Shown here one piece after another: positions 13,853 to 22,354 of a stretch of DNA of 30,903 nt; position 1 is the stretch's first letter, and each line of letters opens with the position of its first letter. The DNA is from Chloroflexota bacterium. GTDB taxonomy: Bacteria; Chloroflexota; Anaerolineae; Promineifilales; Promineifilaceae. The notes beneath the pieces are model-generated. The model made no database searches. It saw only the letters and a list, made by a program, of their open reading frames with translations, and was not told where the DNA came from. The stretch spans positions 1 to 30,903 of the forward strand of contig CAUJGI010000467.1 in the NCBI GenBank assembly GCA_963169155.1. The letters are read 5' to 3'. The position numbers and the translations under genes are program-made.

Positions 13853-14821
13853 TTGGCTATTAGTAACCTTATACTGCCCAAAATTGAAAGTACCGCGATG
13901 TCGCGTGAATACGGCCGTTTTATCCTCGGGCCTATGGAAAGAGGGTATGGCACCACCTTGGGCAACGCTCTGCGCCGCGTCTTGCTTGCATCATTGCCGG
14001 GGGCTGCCATTACATCGATTCGCGTGACCGATGTGCCGCATGAATTTTCGGCCATTGAACATGTGCGCGAAGACATGATGCAGTTGATCTTGCACATTAA
14101 ACAACTGCGCCTGAAATTACATGGTACCGATACCGCCCGGCTGCGCCTGGAAGTTCACGGTGCGGGCACCGTCACTGCCGCCGATATTCAGACGCCGCCA
14201 GAAGTGGAAATCATCAACCCGGAACTGTACCTGTTCACCGTCGATTCCGATGACGCTTTCCTGGAAATTGAAATGACGGCCGAAACCGGACGTGGCTACT
14301 CCCCAGCGGAGGAGCGGGGTCGCTTGCCCATTGGTGAGCTGCCGGTTGATGCCATCTTTAGCCCAATTCGCCGCGTTGGCTACGAAGTAGAAAAAACGCG
14401 TGTGGGGCAGGCGGCTGATTACGATCGCGTGGTGATGCAAATCTGGACCGATGGCACCATCAAGCCAGAAGAATCGCTTGCTCAGTCGGCACAAATCATG
14501 ATGCAATATTTGCGTCCGATTGCCGGTGTGAGCGAAGAAACCTTCATGCCCATTGAGGTGGAAGAAGAGGAAGAAGGCGCGATCCCGAATGAAATCTATG
14601 ATACGCCGATTGAGCAGCTTGATCTGAGCGTGCGTGTGTTCAACTCGTTGAAGCGCACCGGCATTACCAAGGTTGGTGAAATGCTCGACATGCTGGAGCG
14701 TGGTGAAGAAACCATGCTGGCCATTCGCAACTTTGGTGAAAAATCCCTCGATGAATTGAAGGATCAACTGCGCGCCAAAGGTTTTTTGAGAGATGAAGAA
14801 GGTGAAACGGCCGCTATCTAG
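13853..14821 (+). CDS. rpoA: DNA-directed RNA polymerase subunit alpha
   Basis: The 322-residue product contains REYGRFILGPMERGYGTTLG and NALRRVLLASLPGAAITSIR (N-terminal dimerisation domain), DYDRVVMQIWTDGTIKPEES, an acidic linker (EVEEEEEG, 235-242) and a C-terminal domain from about 255 (LDLSVRVFNSLKRTGITKVG then RNFGEKSLDELKDQL). Alpha nucleates polymerase assembly, and its C-terminal domain contacts UP elements and activators. The start is TTG at 13853, 8 nt after agggagg; an ATG at 13846 is out of frame. The order rpsD-rpoA-rplQ is the usual one. Confidence 0.98.
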   Translation: MAISNLILPKIESTAMSREYGRFILGPMERGYGTTLGNALRRVLLASLPGAAITSIRVTDVPHEFSAIEHVREDMMQLILHIKQLRLKLHGTDTARLRLEVHGAGTVTAADIQTPPEVEIINPELYLFTVDSDDAFLEIEMTAETGRGYSPAEERGRLPIGELPVDAIFSPIRRVGYEVEKTRVGQAADYDRVVMQIWTDGTIKPEESLAQSAQIMMQYLRPIAGVSEETFMPIEVEEEEEGAIPNEIYDTPIEQLDLSVRVFNSLKRTGITKVGEMLDMLERGEETMLAIRNFGEKSLDELKDQLRAKGFLRDEEGETAAI

Positions 14822-14856
14822 GTAACGGCCGTTCCCCCACAAATGAGGTATACATC

Positions 14857-15285
14857 ATGCGACACAGAGTAAGCGGTCGTAGACTGGGTCGAGATACTGC
14901 ACATCGCAATGCCTTGCGCAAAAACCTGATTGCAGAACTCATCACCCACGAACAAGTTTTGACTACAGAAGCCAAGGCGAGAATGCTTCGCCCGGCAGCT
15001 GAAAAAATCATCACCCTGGCCAAGCGTGGCCTGGTTAAAGGGGAAAAAGACCCCGCCAATACCATTCACGCCCGCCGTCTGGTGGCGGCTCGCATTGCGC
15101 GCATCCGCCAGGCAGTTGACGAAGATGGCGATGTAGAAGACGTTGATGTCGTCAAGAAGCTCTTTGAGGACATTGCGCCACGCTTTGCTGATCGTCCCGG
15201 TGGTTACACCCGTATGGTCAAAATTGGCAAACGGTCTGGGGACAATGCCGACATGGCGCTGCTCATGTTGGTCGACAAGGAGTAA
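14857..15285 (+). CDS. rplQ: Large ribosomal subunit protein bL17
   Basis: The 142-residue product starts MRHRVSGRRLGRDTAHRNAL and contains RKNLIAELITHEQVLTTEAK and a C-terminal GGYTRMVKIGKRSGDNADMA, diagnostic for L17. L17 lies near the tunnel exit. It is a little longer than the E. coli protein because of an acidic insertion (DEDGDVEDVDV, about 90-100). The ATG at 14857 follows atgaggt. The 35-nt gap from rpoA contains one ACGGCCGT copy (14825). Confidence 0.97.
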   Translation: MRHRVSGRRLGRDTAHRNALRKNLIAELITHEQVLTTEAKARMLRPAAEKIITLAKRGLVKGEKDPANTIHARRLVAARIARIRQAVDEDGDVEDVDVVKKLFEDIAPRFADRPGGYTRMVKIGKRSGDNADMALLMLVDKE

Positions 15286-15288
15286 TGC

Positions 15289-16071
15289 TTGCCCCATTTT
15301 GCGGCTCTGCTTGCCTACGATGGCACAGAGTACCATGGCTTTCAGCGACAAATTGAAAGCCAGGTGACCATACAGAGCACGATTGAAGATGTTCTGAGCC
15401 AGCTAGCCCGTCAACCCGTTACGTTGCTCGGCTCAGGACGAACAGACAGTGGTGTTCATGCAGTTGGGCAGGTCATTACTTTTTCTTTAGAGTGGCAGCA
15501 CGGCAGCGAGGTTTTACAAAGAGCGCTCAACGCCAATCTGCCTGAAGATATTGCAATTTTACAACTGAAACAGGTACCCTCCGCCTTTCATCCACGGTAC
15601 GATGCGCAGCGCCGGGCCTATGAATATCACATTCATGATGGCCTGGTACGGCAGCCGCTAAAGCGCCGCTTTAGCTGGCATGTACACCAAAAGCTGGACG
15701 AACAAAGCATGAATCTGGCCGCGCAGCAGCTGGTGGGGTCTCATAACTTTGCGACCTTTGGCCAACCGCCACAGGGCAACAACTTTGTGCGAGAACTATA
15801 CCAAGCAGATTGGACGCGCTCGGACGAAATGTTAACCTTCCGGATTGAGGCCAATGCTTTTTTGTACCGCATGGTGCGCAGCATTGTGGGCAGCTTGAAG
15901 CTGGTAGGTGAAGGAACCTGGACTATTGAAGAGTTTGTGAGCGCATTCAAAACCCAAAGCCGCGATGCATGCGGCACCGTTGCCCCGCCACAAGGTCTTC
16001 ATCTCGTTTCAATAACATATGAGAACCTGAACTGGTCTACGGAAACCACTAAGTTTTTGGAGAGCGTTTAG
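15289..16071 (+). CDS. truA: tRNA pseudouridine(38-40) synthase TruA
   Basis: The 260-residue product contains the catalytic motif GSGRTDSGVHAVGQ, with the nucleophilic Asp at 53, preceded by LLAYDGTEYHGFQRQ. It also has RALNANLPEDIAI, FHPRYDAQRRAYEYHI and FLYRMVRSIVGSL. TruA isomerises uridines 38-40 in the tRNA anticodon arm. The start is TTG at 15289, 3 nt after the rplQ stop, with aaggag inside the rplQ end. An ATG at 15285 is out of frame. Its place between rplQ and rplM matches many bacterial genomes. Confidence 0.96.
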   Translation: MPHFAALLAYDGTEYHGFQRQIESQVTIQSTIEDVLSQLARQPVTLLGSGRTDSGVHAVGQVITFSLEWQHGSEVLQRALNANLPEDIAILQLKQVPSAFHPRYDAQRRAYEYHIHDGLVRQPLKRRFSWHVHQKLDEQSMNLAAQQLVGSHNFATFGQPPQGNNFVRELYQADWTRSDEMLTFRIEANAFLYRMVRSIVGSLKLVGEGTWTIEEFVSAFKTQSRDACGTVAPPQGLHLVSITYENLNWSTETTKFLESV

Positions 16072-16101
16072 ACCAAAGGTTTACGTTTAGGAGAAAGCGG
16101 C

Positions 16102-16530
16102 ATGAAAACGTACATCACAAAACCGGCCGAGGTGGAACGCCAATGGGTGGTTGTGGATGCCCAGGGTCAAACTTTGGGTCGTTTGGCGACTCGGGTTGCC
16201 ACCATTTTGCGCGGCAAACACAAACCTGGATTTTCCCCTTCGGTTGACTGTGGCGACTATGTGATTGTGATCAACGCAGACAAAATTCATGTAACGGGTC
16301 GTCGCATGGATCAAAAAATGTATTACCGGCACTCGGGTTATCCCGGTGGCCTGAGCGAAATCAGCCTGCGCGATCAGCTGGAACAATTCCCAACCCGGCC
16401 AATTGAAGCGGCCGTTCGTGGAATGCTGCCCAAAAACAAGCTGGGCCGCAAAGTGTTTAAGAAGCTGAAAGTTTATGCGGGTGAAGAGCATCCGCACCAG
16501 GCACAGCAGCCTGTTCCGCTGGAACTGTAG
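16102..16530 (+). CDS. rplM: Large ribosomal subunit protein uL13
   Basis: The 142-residue product contains RQWVVVDAQGQTLGRLATRV, INADKIHVTGRRMDQKMYYR and AAVRGMLPKNKLGRKVFKKL, all standard for L13. It is one of the first proteins to bind 23S rRNA. The ATG at 16102 follows taggaga. It pairs with rpsI 14 nt downstream, the conserved rplM-rpsI unit. Confidence 0.98.
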   Translation: MKTYITKPAEVERQWVVVDAQGQTLGRLATRVATILRGKHKPGFSPSVDCGDYVIVINADKIHVTGRRMDQKMYYRHSGYPGGLSEISLRDQLEQFPTRPIEAAVRGMLPKNKLGRKVFKKLKVYAGEEHPHQAQQPVPLEL

Positions 16531-16544
16531 GAGAGTAAGGAAAG

Positions 16545-16955
16545 ATGGCAGAAGAAACAAGACGGTATTACGAAGGAATTGGCCGCCGTAAACGTGCCTC
16601 TGCTCGGGTTCGCATCTATACAGATGGCGATGCTACGGGTAACTTTGTCGTCAATGGCAAAGATGTAAAAGAGTACTTCCCGCGCTTTGGCGATTACCTC
16701 GCCCTGACTGGTCCGCTGGCCGACACCAATTTCATGGGCAAGATGGACGTGAGTGTGCACATTGATGGCGGTGGTATTACCGGCCAGACAAGTGCCGTGC
16801 GTTTGGGTTTGGCGCGTGCCCTGGTGGAGTACGATGAAAACCTGCGCGGTTCTTTGCGTGCTGGCGGGCATCTGACCCGCGACGCGCGCATTAAGGAACG
16901 CAAAAAGCCAGGTCTCAAGCGTGCCCGTAAAGCGCCAACTTATACCAAGCGTTAA
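16545..16955 (+). CDS. rpsI: Small ribosomal subunit protein uS9
   Basis: The 136-residue product contains YYEGIGRRKRASARVRIYTD, GGGITGQTSAVRLGLARALV and the C-terminal RARKAPTYTKR, whose last residues reach P-site tRNA in S9 proteins. The length is slightly above that of E. coli. The ATG at 16545 has ggagagtaagga upstream. It is the last gene of the ribosomal super-cluster, and an intrinsic terminator follows 37 nt after the stop. Confidence 0.98.
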   Translation: MAEETRRYYEGIGRRKRASARVRIYTDGDATGNFVVNGKDVKEYFPRFGDYLALTGPLADTNFMGKMDVSVHIDGGGITGQTSAVRLGLARALVEYDENLRGSLRAGGHLTRDARIKERKKPGLKRARKAPTYTKR

Positions 16956-16992
16956 GTCGTCTGGTTTTTGTTGGGCGGACAAATGATTGATT

Positions 16993-17022
16993 AAAAAGGC
17001 GAGACTTTGCTCTCGTCTTTTT
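16993..17022 (+). terminator. Intrinsic terminator of the ribosomal cluster
   Basis: AAAAAGGCGAGA (16993-17004) pairs with TCTCGTCTTTTT (17011-17022), with one G-T pair and a CTTTGC loop. The stem ends in a five-T run. The flanking A-tract makes it potentially bidirectional, but the only gene ending here is rpsI (+). It marks the end of the long co-directional ribosomal block. Confidence 0.88.
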
Positions 17023-17087
17023 GCTTTACGAGAACATTTCCCCGGAGACTTGGCGTGTTTGGGGAAATAGGTTATGAGGGTATAAAG

Positions 17088-18530
17088 ATGGGAATTACGA
17101 TTGTGGGTTTGGGGCCGGGCAACGGCCGTTTCCTCACCCGGGCCGCGTGGGAAGTGTTGAGCCAGGCAGAGATGGTGTATTTGCGCACCGAGCGCCATCC
17201 GGCCGTGGCTGATTTGCCCGCCAGCGTGGTGTGCCACAGCTTTGACCACATCTACGACACCGCCGACAGCTTCGAGAGCGTGTATGAAACGATTGTGGCC
17301 CAACTGCTGGACCTGGCCCAGCGCGAGCCGGTTATTTATGCCGTGCCGGGGCACCCGTTTGTAGGGGAATCGACGGTAACGCGGCTGGTAGCCCAGGCGG
17401 AGGCCGCTGGTGTGCCGGTGGAAGTGGTGGCTGGTTTGAGCTTTGTGGAGCCTTGCTTAACGGCCGTTCATCAAGACGGCATGGACGGCGTGCAAATCTT
17501 CGATGCCATCGAGGTGGCCCAGTACCATTACCCGCCCGTCAACCCGGATTTCCCGCTGCTGCTGGGGCAGGTGTACAGCCGGATGCTGGCCAGTGAGTTG
17601 AAGCTGGTGCTGACGGCCGTTTACCCCGACGAACATCCCGTTACCCTCATTCACCAGGCCGGGGATGATGACCAGAACATCGAGCATGTGCCGCTGTACG
17701 CCATTGACCGCAGCGACCAGGTGAGCCATCTTACCAGCCTGTTTGTGCCGCCGCTGTCCACGCCATCGACCCTCAATGCCCTGGCGGAAACGGTGGCCAT
17801 CTTGCGCAGCCCGGAAGGCTGCCCCTGGGACCAGGAACAAACGCCGCAAAGCCTGCGCAGCGGCTTCCTTGAAGAAGCCAGCGAAGTGTTGGTGGCCCTG
17901 GACGAAGACGACATGGACGGCCTGCGCGAAGAGCTGGGGGATGTACTTTACCATCTGGTGATGCAAACGCAGATGGCCAGCGAGGCGGAAGAGTTTCGCC
18001 TGGCAGAGGTGATTGCTGCCATCGACGCCAAGCTGAAGTACCGCCATCCACACGTGTGGGGCGACTGGCAGGTGAGCAACAGCGCTGAAGTGGTGGCCAA
18101 CTGGGAGATGCTCAAGGCGCAAGAAAAGGCCGACCGGTCGGAGTCGCTGGTAGATAATATTCCGCAGGCGCTGCCCGCCCTGGCGTATTCGCAAAAATTG
18201 CAGAGCCGGGTGACCAAAGTGGGCTTCGATTGGCCCAGTATCGACGGCGTGTACGAGAAGCTGCATGAAGAGGTGCGGGAATTGCAGACGGCCGTTTCCC
18301 CCCAACACCAAGCTGAAGAGCTGGGCGATTTGCTGTTTGTCGTCGTGAACCTGGCCAAATGGCTGGACATCGACGCTGAATCCGCCCTGCGGGAAGCCAA
18401 TGCCAAGTTCAGCCGTCGCTTTAAGGCGCTGGAAAAACTGGCCTCGGCACGCCAGTTGAGCCTGGCAGAAATGGATTTGGACAGCCTGGAAGCGTTGTGG
18501 CAGGAAGTGAAACTGCATCTGACCGAATAA
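17088..18530 (+). CDS. mazG: Tetrapyrrole-methylase-like / MazG nucleoside triphosphate pyrophosphohydrolase fusion (YabN type)
   Basis: The product has 480 residues. Residues 1-215 resemble a SAM-dependent tetrapyrrole methylase domain (ITIVGLGPGN at 3-12, VPGHPFVGEST at 86-96). Residues 230-480 hold two MazG repeats. The first has EEASE (E263, E266) and EELGD (E282, D285) after GCPWDQEQTPQSLRSGFLEE (one motif); the second has E395, E398 and EELGD (E411, D414). MazG enzymes hydrolyse NTPs or aberrant dNTPs to monophosphates plus PPi. The same fusion is known as YabN in Bacillus. The ATG at 17088 is used; the frame opens upstream, but those codons overlap the terminator. Confidence 0.93.
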   Translation: MGITIVGLGPGNGRFLTRAAWEVLSQAEMVYLRTERHPAVADLPASVVCHSFDHIYDTADSFESVYETIVAQLLDLAQREPVIYAVPGHPFVGESTVTRLVAQAEAAGVPVEVVAGLSFVEPCLTAVHQDGMDGVQIFDAIEVAQYHYPPVNPDFPLLLGQVYSRMLASELKLVLTAVYPDEHPVTLIHQAGDDDQNIEHVPLYAIDRSDQVSHLTSLFVPPLSTPSTLNALAETVAILRSPEGCPWDQEQTPQSLRSGFLEEASEVLVALDEDDMDGLREELGDVLYHLVMQTQMASEAEEFRLAEVIAAIDAKLKYRHPHVWGDWQVSNSAEVVANWEMLKAQEKADRSESLVDNIPQALPALAYSQKLQSRVTKVGFDWPSIDGVYEKLHEEVRELQTAVSPQHQAEELGDLLFVVVNLAKWLDIDAESALREANAKFSRRFKALEKLASARQLSLAEMDLDSLEALWQEVKLHLTE

Positions 18531-18599
18531 TCCAATCTTGCCAAACGGTCCTGTGTTGGTTAAAGTAGGGATTAACTCGACGTACAGGAAGGAGGCAGT

Positions 18600-19259
18600 G
18601 TGACGGCCGTATTGAACATTGTCTTTGCCGGGGTGGCCGCATTGGCCGTTTTGGCAGCGTTATTTTTCGGAGGGCGGGCGATTGTCCGGCGTGGACAATC
18701 TACCGAAGCTGCGTACAACGTGGGTCGCCAGCAGGCGCGCCAGGCGGTGCAGATCGATTTGATTCGCGCCCTGGCAGCGATTGTGGTGGCCCTCATCTTT
18801 TTGGGCGCGTTTGGCCTGACGCCGCGCCCGGTCGAACCGCTTATTTCTCCCACCGAACCAGCTTTGCTGGAATCTACCGACAGCCCTACCGCACTGCCGA
18901 CGCTTACCCCAGCCGATTTGCCTGACGTGCCGGTCAGCACCTCCACCGTCGAAGCGGCCCCGGCGGAGCCTTCACCGCTGGCCACCACGGACCCCGGCGA
19001 AACAGATGCGCCAACGGCCGTTCCCCCCACCACCCCACAGCCAGCGGCAGATACGGCCGTGGTCAGCAGTGGCGTTGGTGTGTGGCTGCGCGCTGCCCCC
19101 GGCACCAGCGGTGAACAGCTGGAATGGCTGCTCGATGGCACCGTGGTTAACTTGCTCGACGCCCAGGAAACGGCCGATAATTTGCTCTGGCAGCAGGTGC
19201 AAACCGAAACCGGCTTGGTAGGCTGGGTTGCCGCCGATTTCCTCATCCCCCCAGAGTAG
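18600..19259 (+). CDS. Membrane-anchored protein with C-terminal SH3-like domain, function unknown
   Basis: The 219-residue product begins with a hydrophobic segment (about 3-25, LNIVFAGVAALAVLAALFFG), a short basic/polar loop, and a second membrane segment (about 52-73, LIRALAAIVVALIFLGAFGL). A Pro/Thr/Ala/Glu-rich linker (about 74-145) follows. Residues 150-219 look like a bacterial SH3 domain (GVGVWLRAAPGTSGEQLEWL, DNLLWQQVQTETGLVGWVAA). Such domains often bind cell-wall or envelope ligands. The start is GTG at 18600, preceded by aaggagg. It probably acts at the outer face of the membrane; no enzymatic domain is seen. Confidence 0.85.
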   Translation: MTAVLNIVFAGVAALAVLAALFFGGRAIVRRGQSTEAAYNVGRQQARQAVQIDLIRALAAIVVALIFLGAFGLTPRPVEPLISPTEPALLESTDSPTALPTLTPADLPDVPVSTSTVEAAPAEPSPLATTDPGETDAPTAVPPTTPQPAADTAVVSSGVGVWLRAAPGTSGEQLEWLLDGTVVNLLDAQETADNLLWQQVQTETGLVGWVAADFLIPPE

Positions 19260-19312
19260 AAATACTTGCCAAGGTGATAAGGTGAAGGGGTGAAAGCGTG
19301 AGTTGTTTCCCC

Positions 19313-19347
19313 ATTACCGATTACCGTTCACCAATTACCGATTACCG
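19313..19347. repeat. Duplicated ATTACCGATTACCG repeat
   Basis: ATTACCGATTACCG occurs at 19313-19326 and again at 19334-19347, 21 nt apart, itself being a doubled ATTACCG unit. The second copy contains the stop codon and last codons of the minus-strand ABC transporter gene, so the repeat has invaded or created the 3' end of that gene. The preceding stretch (19273-19300) is G-rich, with repeated GGTGA-like words. Confidence 0.75.
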
Positions 19348-21173
19348 CCCCTCGTCGCTTCCTTCCGCCAGCTAGAAACCGTTTCGTTGTATCTGGGCGA
19401 CTGGTGGCGGAAGTACGTGTCGTATAGTTCGGCGTAATGCCCGGCCTGTTTCATCAGGCTGTCGTGGCTGCCTTCCTCGATGATGCGCCCTTTTTGCAGC
19501 ACGATGATGCGGTCGGCGGCGCGCACCGTGGAGAGGCGGTGGGCGATGATGATGGCCGTGCTGTTGGCCATGATCAGGTTCAGCGCCTGCTGAATCTGCG
19601 ATTCGGTGAAGGGATCCACGCTGGCAGTGGCTTCATCCAGCACAAAGATGCGCGGTGACTGCACCAGCACCCGCGTCAGGGCCACCAGCTGGCGCTGCCC
19701 CATCGAAAGGCGGCTGCCGCGCTCACCCACTTCGCTGTCCAGGCCGTTGGGCAGCGTTTCCAGCCATTCCCCTTCGCCAACGCGCCGGGCCATTGCTTCG
19801 ATTTCAGCGTCGCTGGCTTCGGGACGGCCGTAGCGAATATTCTCCGCCACCGTGCCGTCAAATAAAAACGGGGCCTGAGACACAATGCCAATCTGCCGCC
19901 GGAAGGCCGTCAGGTCAAAGCTGCGGATGTCCTGCCCATCGATGCAAATTTCACCTTCCTGGAACTCGTAATAACGGGCAATGAGCTTGATGATGCTCGA
20001 CTTGCCTGCACCGGTGTGCCCGACCAGGGCAACACTTTCTCCCGGGGCGATATGCAGCGAAAAGTCGTCCAGCACCTGCTCTTGCTCGGAGTAGCGGAAA
20101 GAGACATGGTCAAAGACGATGTCGCCGCGTAAATTTTGGGGCTTTATGCTGCCGGTCTGGCGTACGGCCGTTGCCGCATCCATCAGCGCAAACACCCGCT
20201 CCGACGCTGACAGCCCGGCCTGGAACTGGCTCCAAAAGGCAGACAGATTAGTCAGCGGGAACCAGAATCGATCAATCGTGGCCACAAACAGATACCAGGC
20301 CGCCACGGTAATCGCCCCCGCCACGGCGCTGCGTCCACCAAAATAGATGAGAACGGCCGTACCAATCCCCGACAAAATATTTAGCGTAGGGAAAATATTG
20401 GCAATCACAAACCCGCGTCGTACGTTGATACCGTACGCTTGTTTGTTCACGTCCATAAACTCTTCATAGATGGCCTGCTCTTGCCGAAAGTTTTTGGCTA
20501 CCCGCACCCCAGTCACCGACTCTTGAATCGCTTTGTTCACCTCACCCATCGCCCGCGAGCCTTGCTGCGTGACCTTTCGCGCCAGGTTGCGGAAGGTCAG
20601 GGCCGCCACGATCACAAATGGAGCCATCGCCAGCACCAGCAGCGTCAGACGCCAGTCGATGGCGAACAGGGTCACAATTAAAATCAGCGCTACCGCCAGC
20701 TGGTTGATGACATCGGTGCTGAGCACGATCACCTCACCAAACTCCTGCGTGTCGCTGGTGATCCGGCTGACAATGCGGCCCGAACTGAACTCATCGTAAA
20801 ACGACAAATCCTGCCGGGCGGCCGCGGAAAAGGTGTCCTGGCGCATGGCCAGAATGACATCGGCAATCACTTCTGAGGTGAGCTGGCGGCGCACCCAGTT
20901 CAGCCCCCAGTTGCCAATGCCCGTGACAAACACCACGCCGATGAGCAGCGGTACCAGCCGATCATCCGTGCCGCGGGTCATCACGTTCACGCTGTTGGAC
21001 ACAATCAACGGCAGCGCCGCCCCGGCTAACGCCATGAGGAAGATGCAGAGGGAAATAATGATTACTTTGCGCCGGTGTGGGCGGAAGTAGCTTAAAATGC
21101 GCCGTAAAAGCTCTTTGTCTTTGTACTGGCGATCATAGGCCTCAGCTTCTAGGCCACGGGTGACGGCTGCCAT
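19335..21173 (-). CDS. ABC transporter half-exporter, transmembrane and ATP-binding domains
   Basis: The 612-residue product has an N-terminal type I exporter membrane domain (about 30-320, six hydrophobic segments) and a C-terminal nucleotide-binding domain. The latter shows Walker A GHTGAGKSS (385-393), the Q-loop at Q433, signature LSMGQRQ (489-495), Walker B IFVLDEA (509-515) and H-loop H545. This architecture is that of lipid, drug or peptide exporters that work as dimers; the substrate cannot be told. No partner half-transporter is adjacent, so it may be a homodimer. The ATG at 21173 has aaggat upstream. The extreme C-terminus is encoded by an intergenic-type repeat. Confidence 0.95.
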   Translation of the reverse strand: MAAVTRGLEAEAYDRQYKDKELLRRILSYFRPHRRKVIIISLCIFLMALAGAALPLIVSNSVNVMTRGTDDRLVPLLIGVVFVTGIGNWGLNWVRRQLTSEVIADVILAMRQDTFSAAARQDLSFYDEFSSGRIVSRITSDTQEFGEVIVLSTDVINQLAVALILIVTLFAIDWRLTLLVLAMAPFVIVAALTFRNLARKVTQQGSRAMGEVNKAIQESVTGVRVAKNFRQEQAIYEEFMDVNKQAYGINVRRGFVIANIFPTLNILSGIGTAVLIYFGGRSAVAGAITVAAWYLFVATIDRFWFPLTNLSAFWSQFQAGLSASERVFALMDAATAVRQTGSIKPQNLRGDIVFDHVSFRYSEQEQVLDDFSLHIAPGESVALVGHTGAGKSSIIKLIARYYEFQEGEICIDGQDIRSFDLTAFRRQIGIVSQAPFLFDGTVAENIRYGRPEASDAEIEAMARRVGEGEWLETLPNGLDSEVGERGSRLSMGQRQLVALTRVLVQSPRIFVLDEATASVDPFTESQIQQALNLIMANSTAIIIAHRLSTVRAADRIIVLQKGRIIEEGSHDSLMKQAGHYAELYDTYFRHQSPRYNETVSSWRKEATRGGNR

Positions 21174-21188
21174 AAATTATCCTTCGCG

Positions 21189-21246
21189 GAGATTGGAAAC
21201 TGGAGATTTGATCTCGTTCGCTCGCCAATCGCTAATCGCCAATCTC
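21189..21246. repeat. Inverted repeat GAGATTGG/CCAATCTC between ABC exporter and arginase genes
   Basis: The 78-nt gap contains GAGATTGG (21189-21196) and its exact complement CCAATCTC (21239-21246), with internal related words (GGAGATT, CCAATC, AATCGCC). Words like ATTGG/CCAAT recur in other gaps of this window (22305-22337, 30741-30790), suggesting a family of small intergenic repeats. Confidence 0.5.
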
Positions 21247-21251
21247 ATTTG

Positions 21252-22145
21252 TCATAAAATTCGCTGGCCCAGCAAGGACGCAGCCAGTTCAACGGCGAGT
21301 TCGGCCGTGCGGTTCATCGTGTCCAGGATGGGGTTGATTTCCACAATGTCCATCGACTGCACCCGGCCGCTGTCGCCCAGGATTTCCATGAGCAGGTGGG
21401 CTTCCCGGTAGCTGAGGCCGCCGGGAACGGCCGTTCCTACCCCAGGCGCTTCATCCGGGTCCAGGCTGTCCATGTCCAAACTCACGTGAATGCGCGAGAA
21501 GTGGCGCAGCCGATCAATTGCCTGCCGGGCCACGCTGGCCATGCCCATTTCATCCAAATGGCGCATGGTAAAGACGCTGATGCCGCTGCGGGCCAGCCGT
21601 TCTCGCTCTTCATTGTCCAGATCGCGAATGCCAATCTGCACAATCTGGCGCGGCTTCAGCTTGGCTCCCGGTGTGCCCACGTTCACCAGCGATTCCGGCC
21701 CTTCGCCTACCAGCACCGCCACGGGCATCCCGTGAATATTGCCGCTGGGCGAACTTTGCGGCGTGTTAAAGTCGCCGTGAGCATCAACCCAGATCACCCC
21801 CAGTGATTCGTCCTGCGATGCGGCGGCAATTGAGCCGATGCTGATGCTGTGGTCACCGCCCAAAAAGATGGCAAATTCCTCGGCCGTCACACATTTGCGG
21901 GCAATGTCGTAGATGTTCTGGCAAACGGCCGTCACCGTCTTCAACCGCCGCGCCCCCGATTGGGCCACATCTTCTTCTGGGTTAGGCACCGCAACGTTGC
22001 CTTCGTCAAAAACGGTGTGCCCCAGCCGCTCCAGCCGACCTTGCAGCCCGGCATAACGCGCCGCGCTGGGACCCATGTCCACGCCGCGCCGACTTTGTCC
22101 CAAATCCATGGGAACACCAATGATCCGAACTTTTCGCTTGTGCAA
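21252..22145 (-). CDS. rocF: Arginase (ureohydrolase family)
   Basis: The 297-residue product carries the ureohydrolase signatures GGDHSISIG (96-104; metal ligand H99), DAHGDFNTP (121-129; D121, H123, D125) and SLDMDSLDP (222-230; D224, D226). SPSGNIHGMP and VGTAVPGG favour arginase over agmatinase. It should hydrolyse L-arginine to ornithine and urea using two Mn ions. The start is TTG at 22145, preceded on the minus strand by gagagg with 6-nt spacing. No urease or ornithine genes are adjacent. It lies 78 nt upstream of the ABC exporter gene and may be co-transcribed with it. Confidence 0.93.
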   Translation of the reverse strand: MHKRKVRIIGVPMDLGQSRRGVDMGPSAARYAGLQGRLERLGHTVFDEGNVAVPNPEEDVAQSGARRLKTVTAVCQNIYDIARKCVTAEEFAIFLGGDHSISIGSIAAASQDESLGVIWVDAHGDFNTPQSSPSGNIHGMPVAVLVGEGPESLVNVGTPGAKLKPRQIVQIGIRDLDNEERERLARSGISVFTMRHLDEMGMASVARQAIDRLRHFSRIHVSLDMDSLDPDEAPGVGTAVPGGLSYREAHLLMEILGDSGRVQSMDIVEINPILDTMNRTAELAVELAASLLGQRIL

Positions 22146-22261
22146 GCTGCGCCTCTCTTTGTGTCGGTGTTGGCTTTATTGCCAGCCAGTTACCGGGATA
22201 GTGGTGACCTAATTGTGACCCATCCTGTCTAATGCCGCAACCGCCCTCAAAACACAAAAAA

Positions 22262-22291
22262 GGCGCAGCCGTGGATTTCCACGACTGCGCC
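22262..22291 (-). terminator. Intrinsic terminator downstream of the substrate-binding protein gene
   Basis: GGCGCAGCCGTGGA (22262-22275) and TCCACGACTGCGCC (22278-22291) form a 14-bp stem with one mismatch and a very short loop. On the minus strand it is followed by six T (the A-tract at 22256-22261). It lies about 63 nt after the stop of the minus-strand lipoprotein gene and separates it from the arginase gene. Confidence 0.88.
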
Positions 22292-22304
22292 TGACATTGA
22301 ATCT

Positions 22305-22337
22305 AGATTGGACCAATCTCAAAGATTGGTCCAATCT
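22305..22337. repeat. 15-bp inverted repeat of near-palindromic units
   Basis: AGATTGGACCAATCT (22305-22319) is followed after CAA by its exact reverse complement AGATTGGTCCAATCT (22323-22337). Each arm is itself palindromic except for the central base, so the locus can also be read as two tandem copies. It lies between the lipoprotein stop and its terminator. It may be a mobile or selfish intergenic repeat or a protein-binding site. Confidence 0.7.
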
Positions 22338-22354
22338 TCGCATCCAACGAGTAA

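Noticed and set aside
17007..17087. MazG fusion start at 17007
   Set aside because: That start lies within the rpsI terminator stem, and the methylase domain begins canonically at MGITIVGLGPG from 17088.
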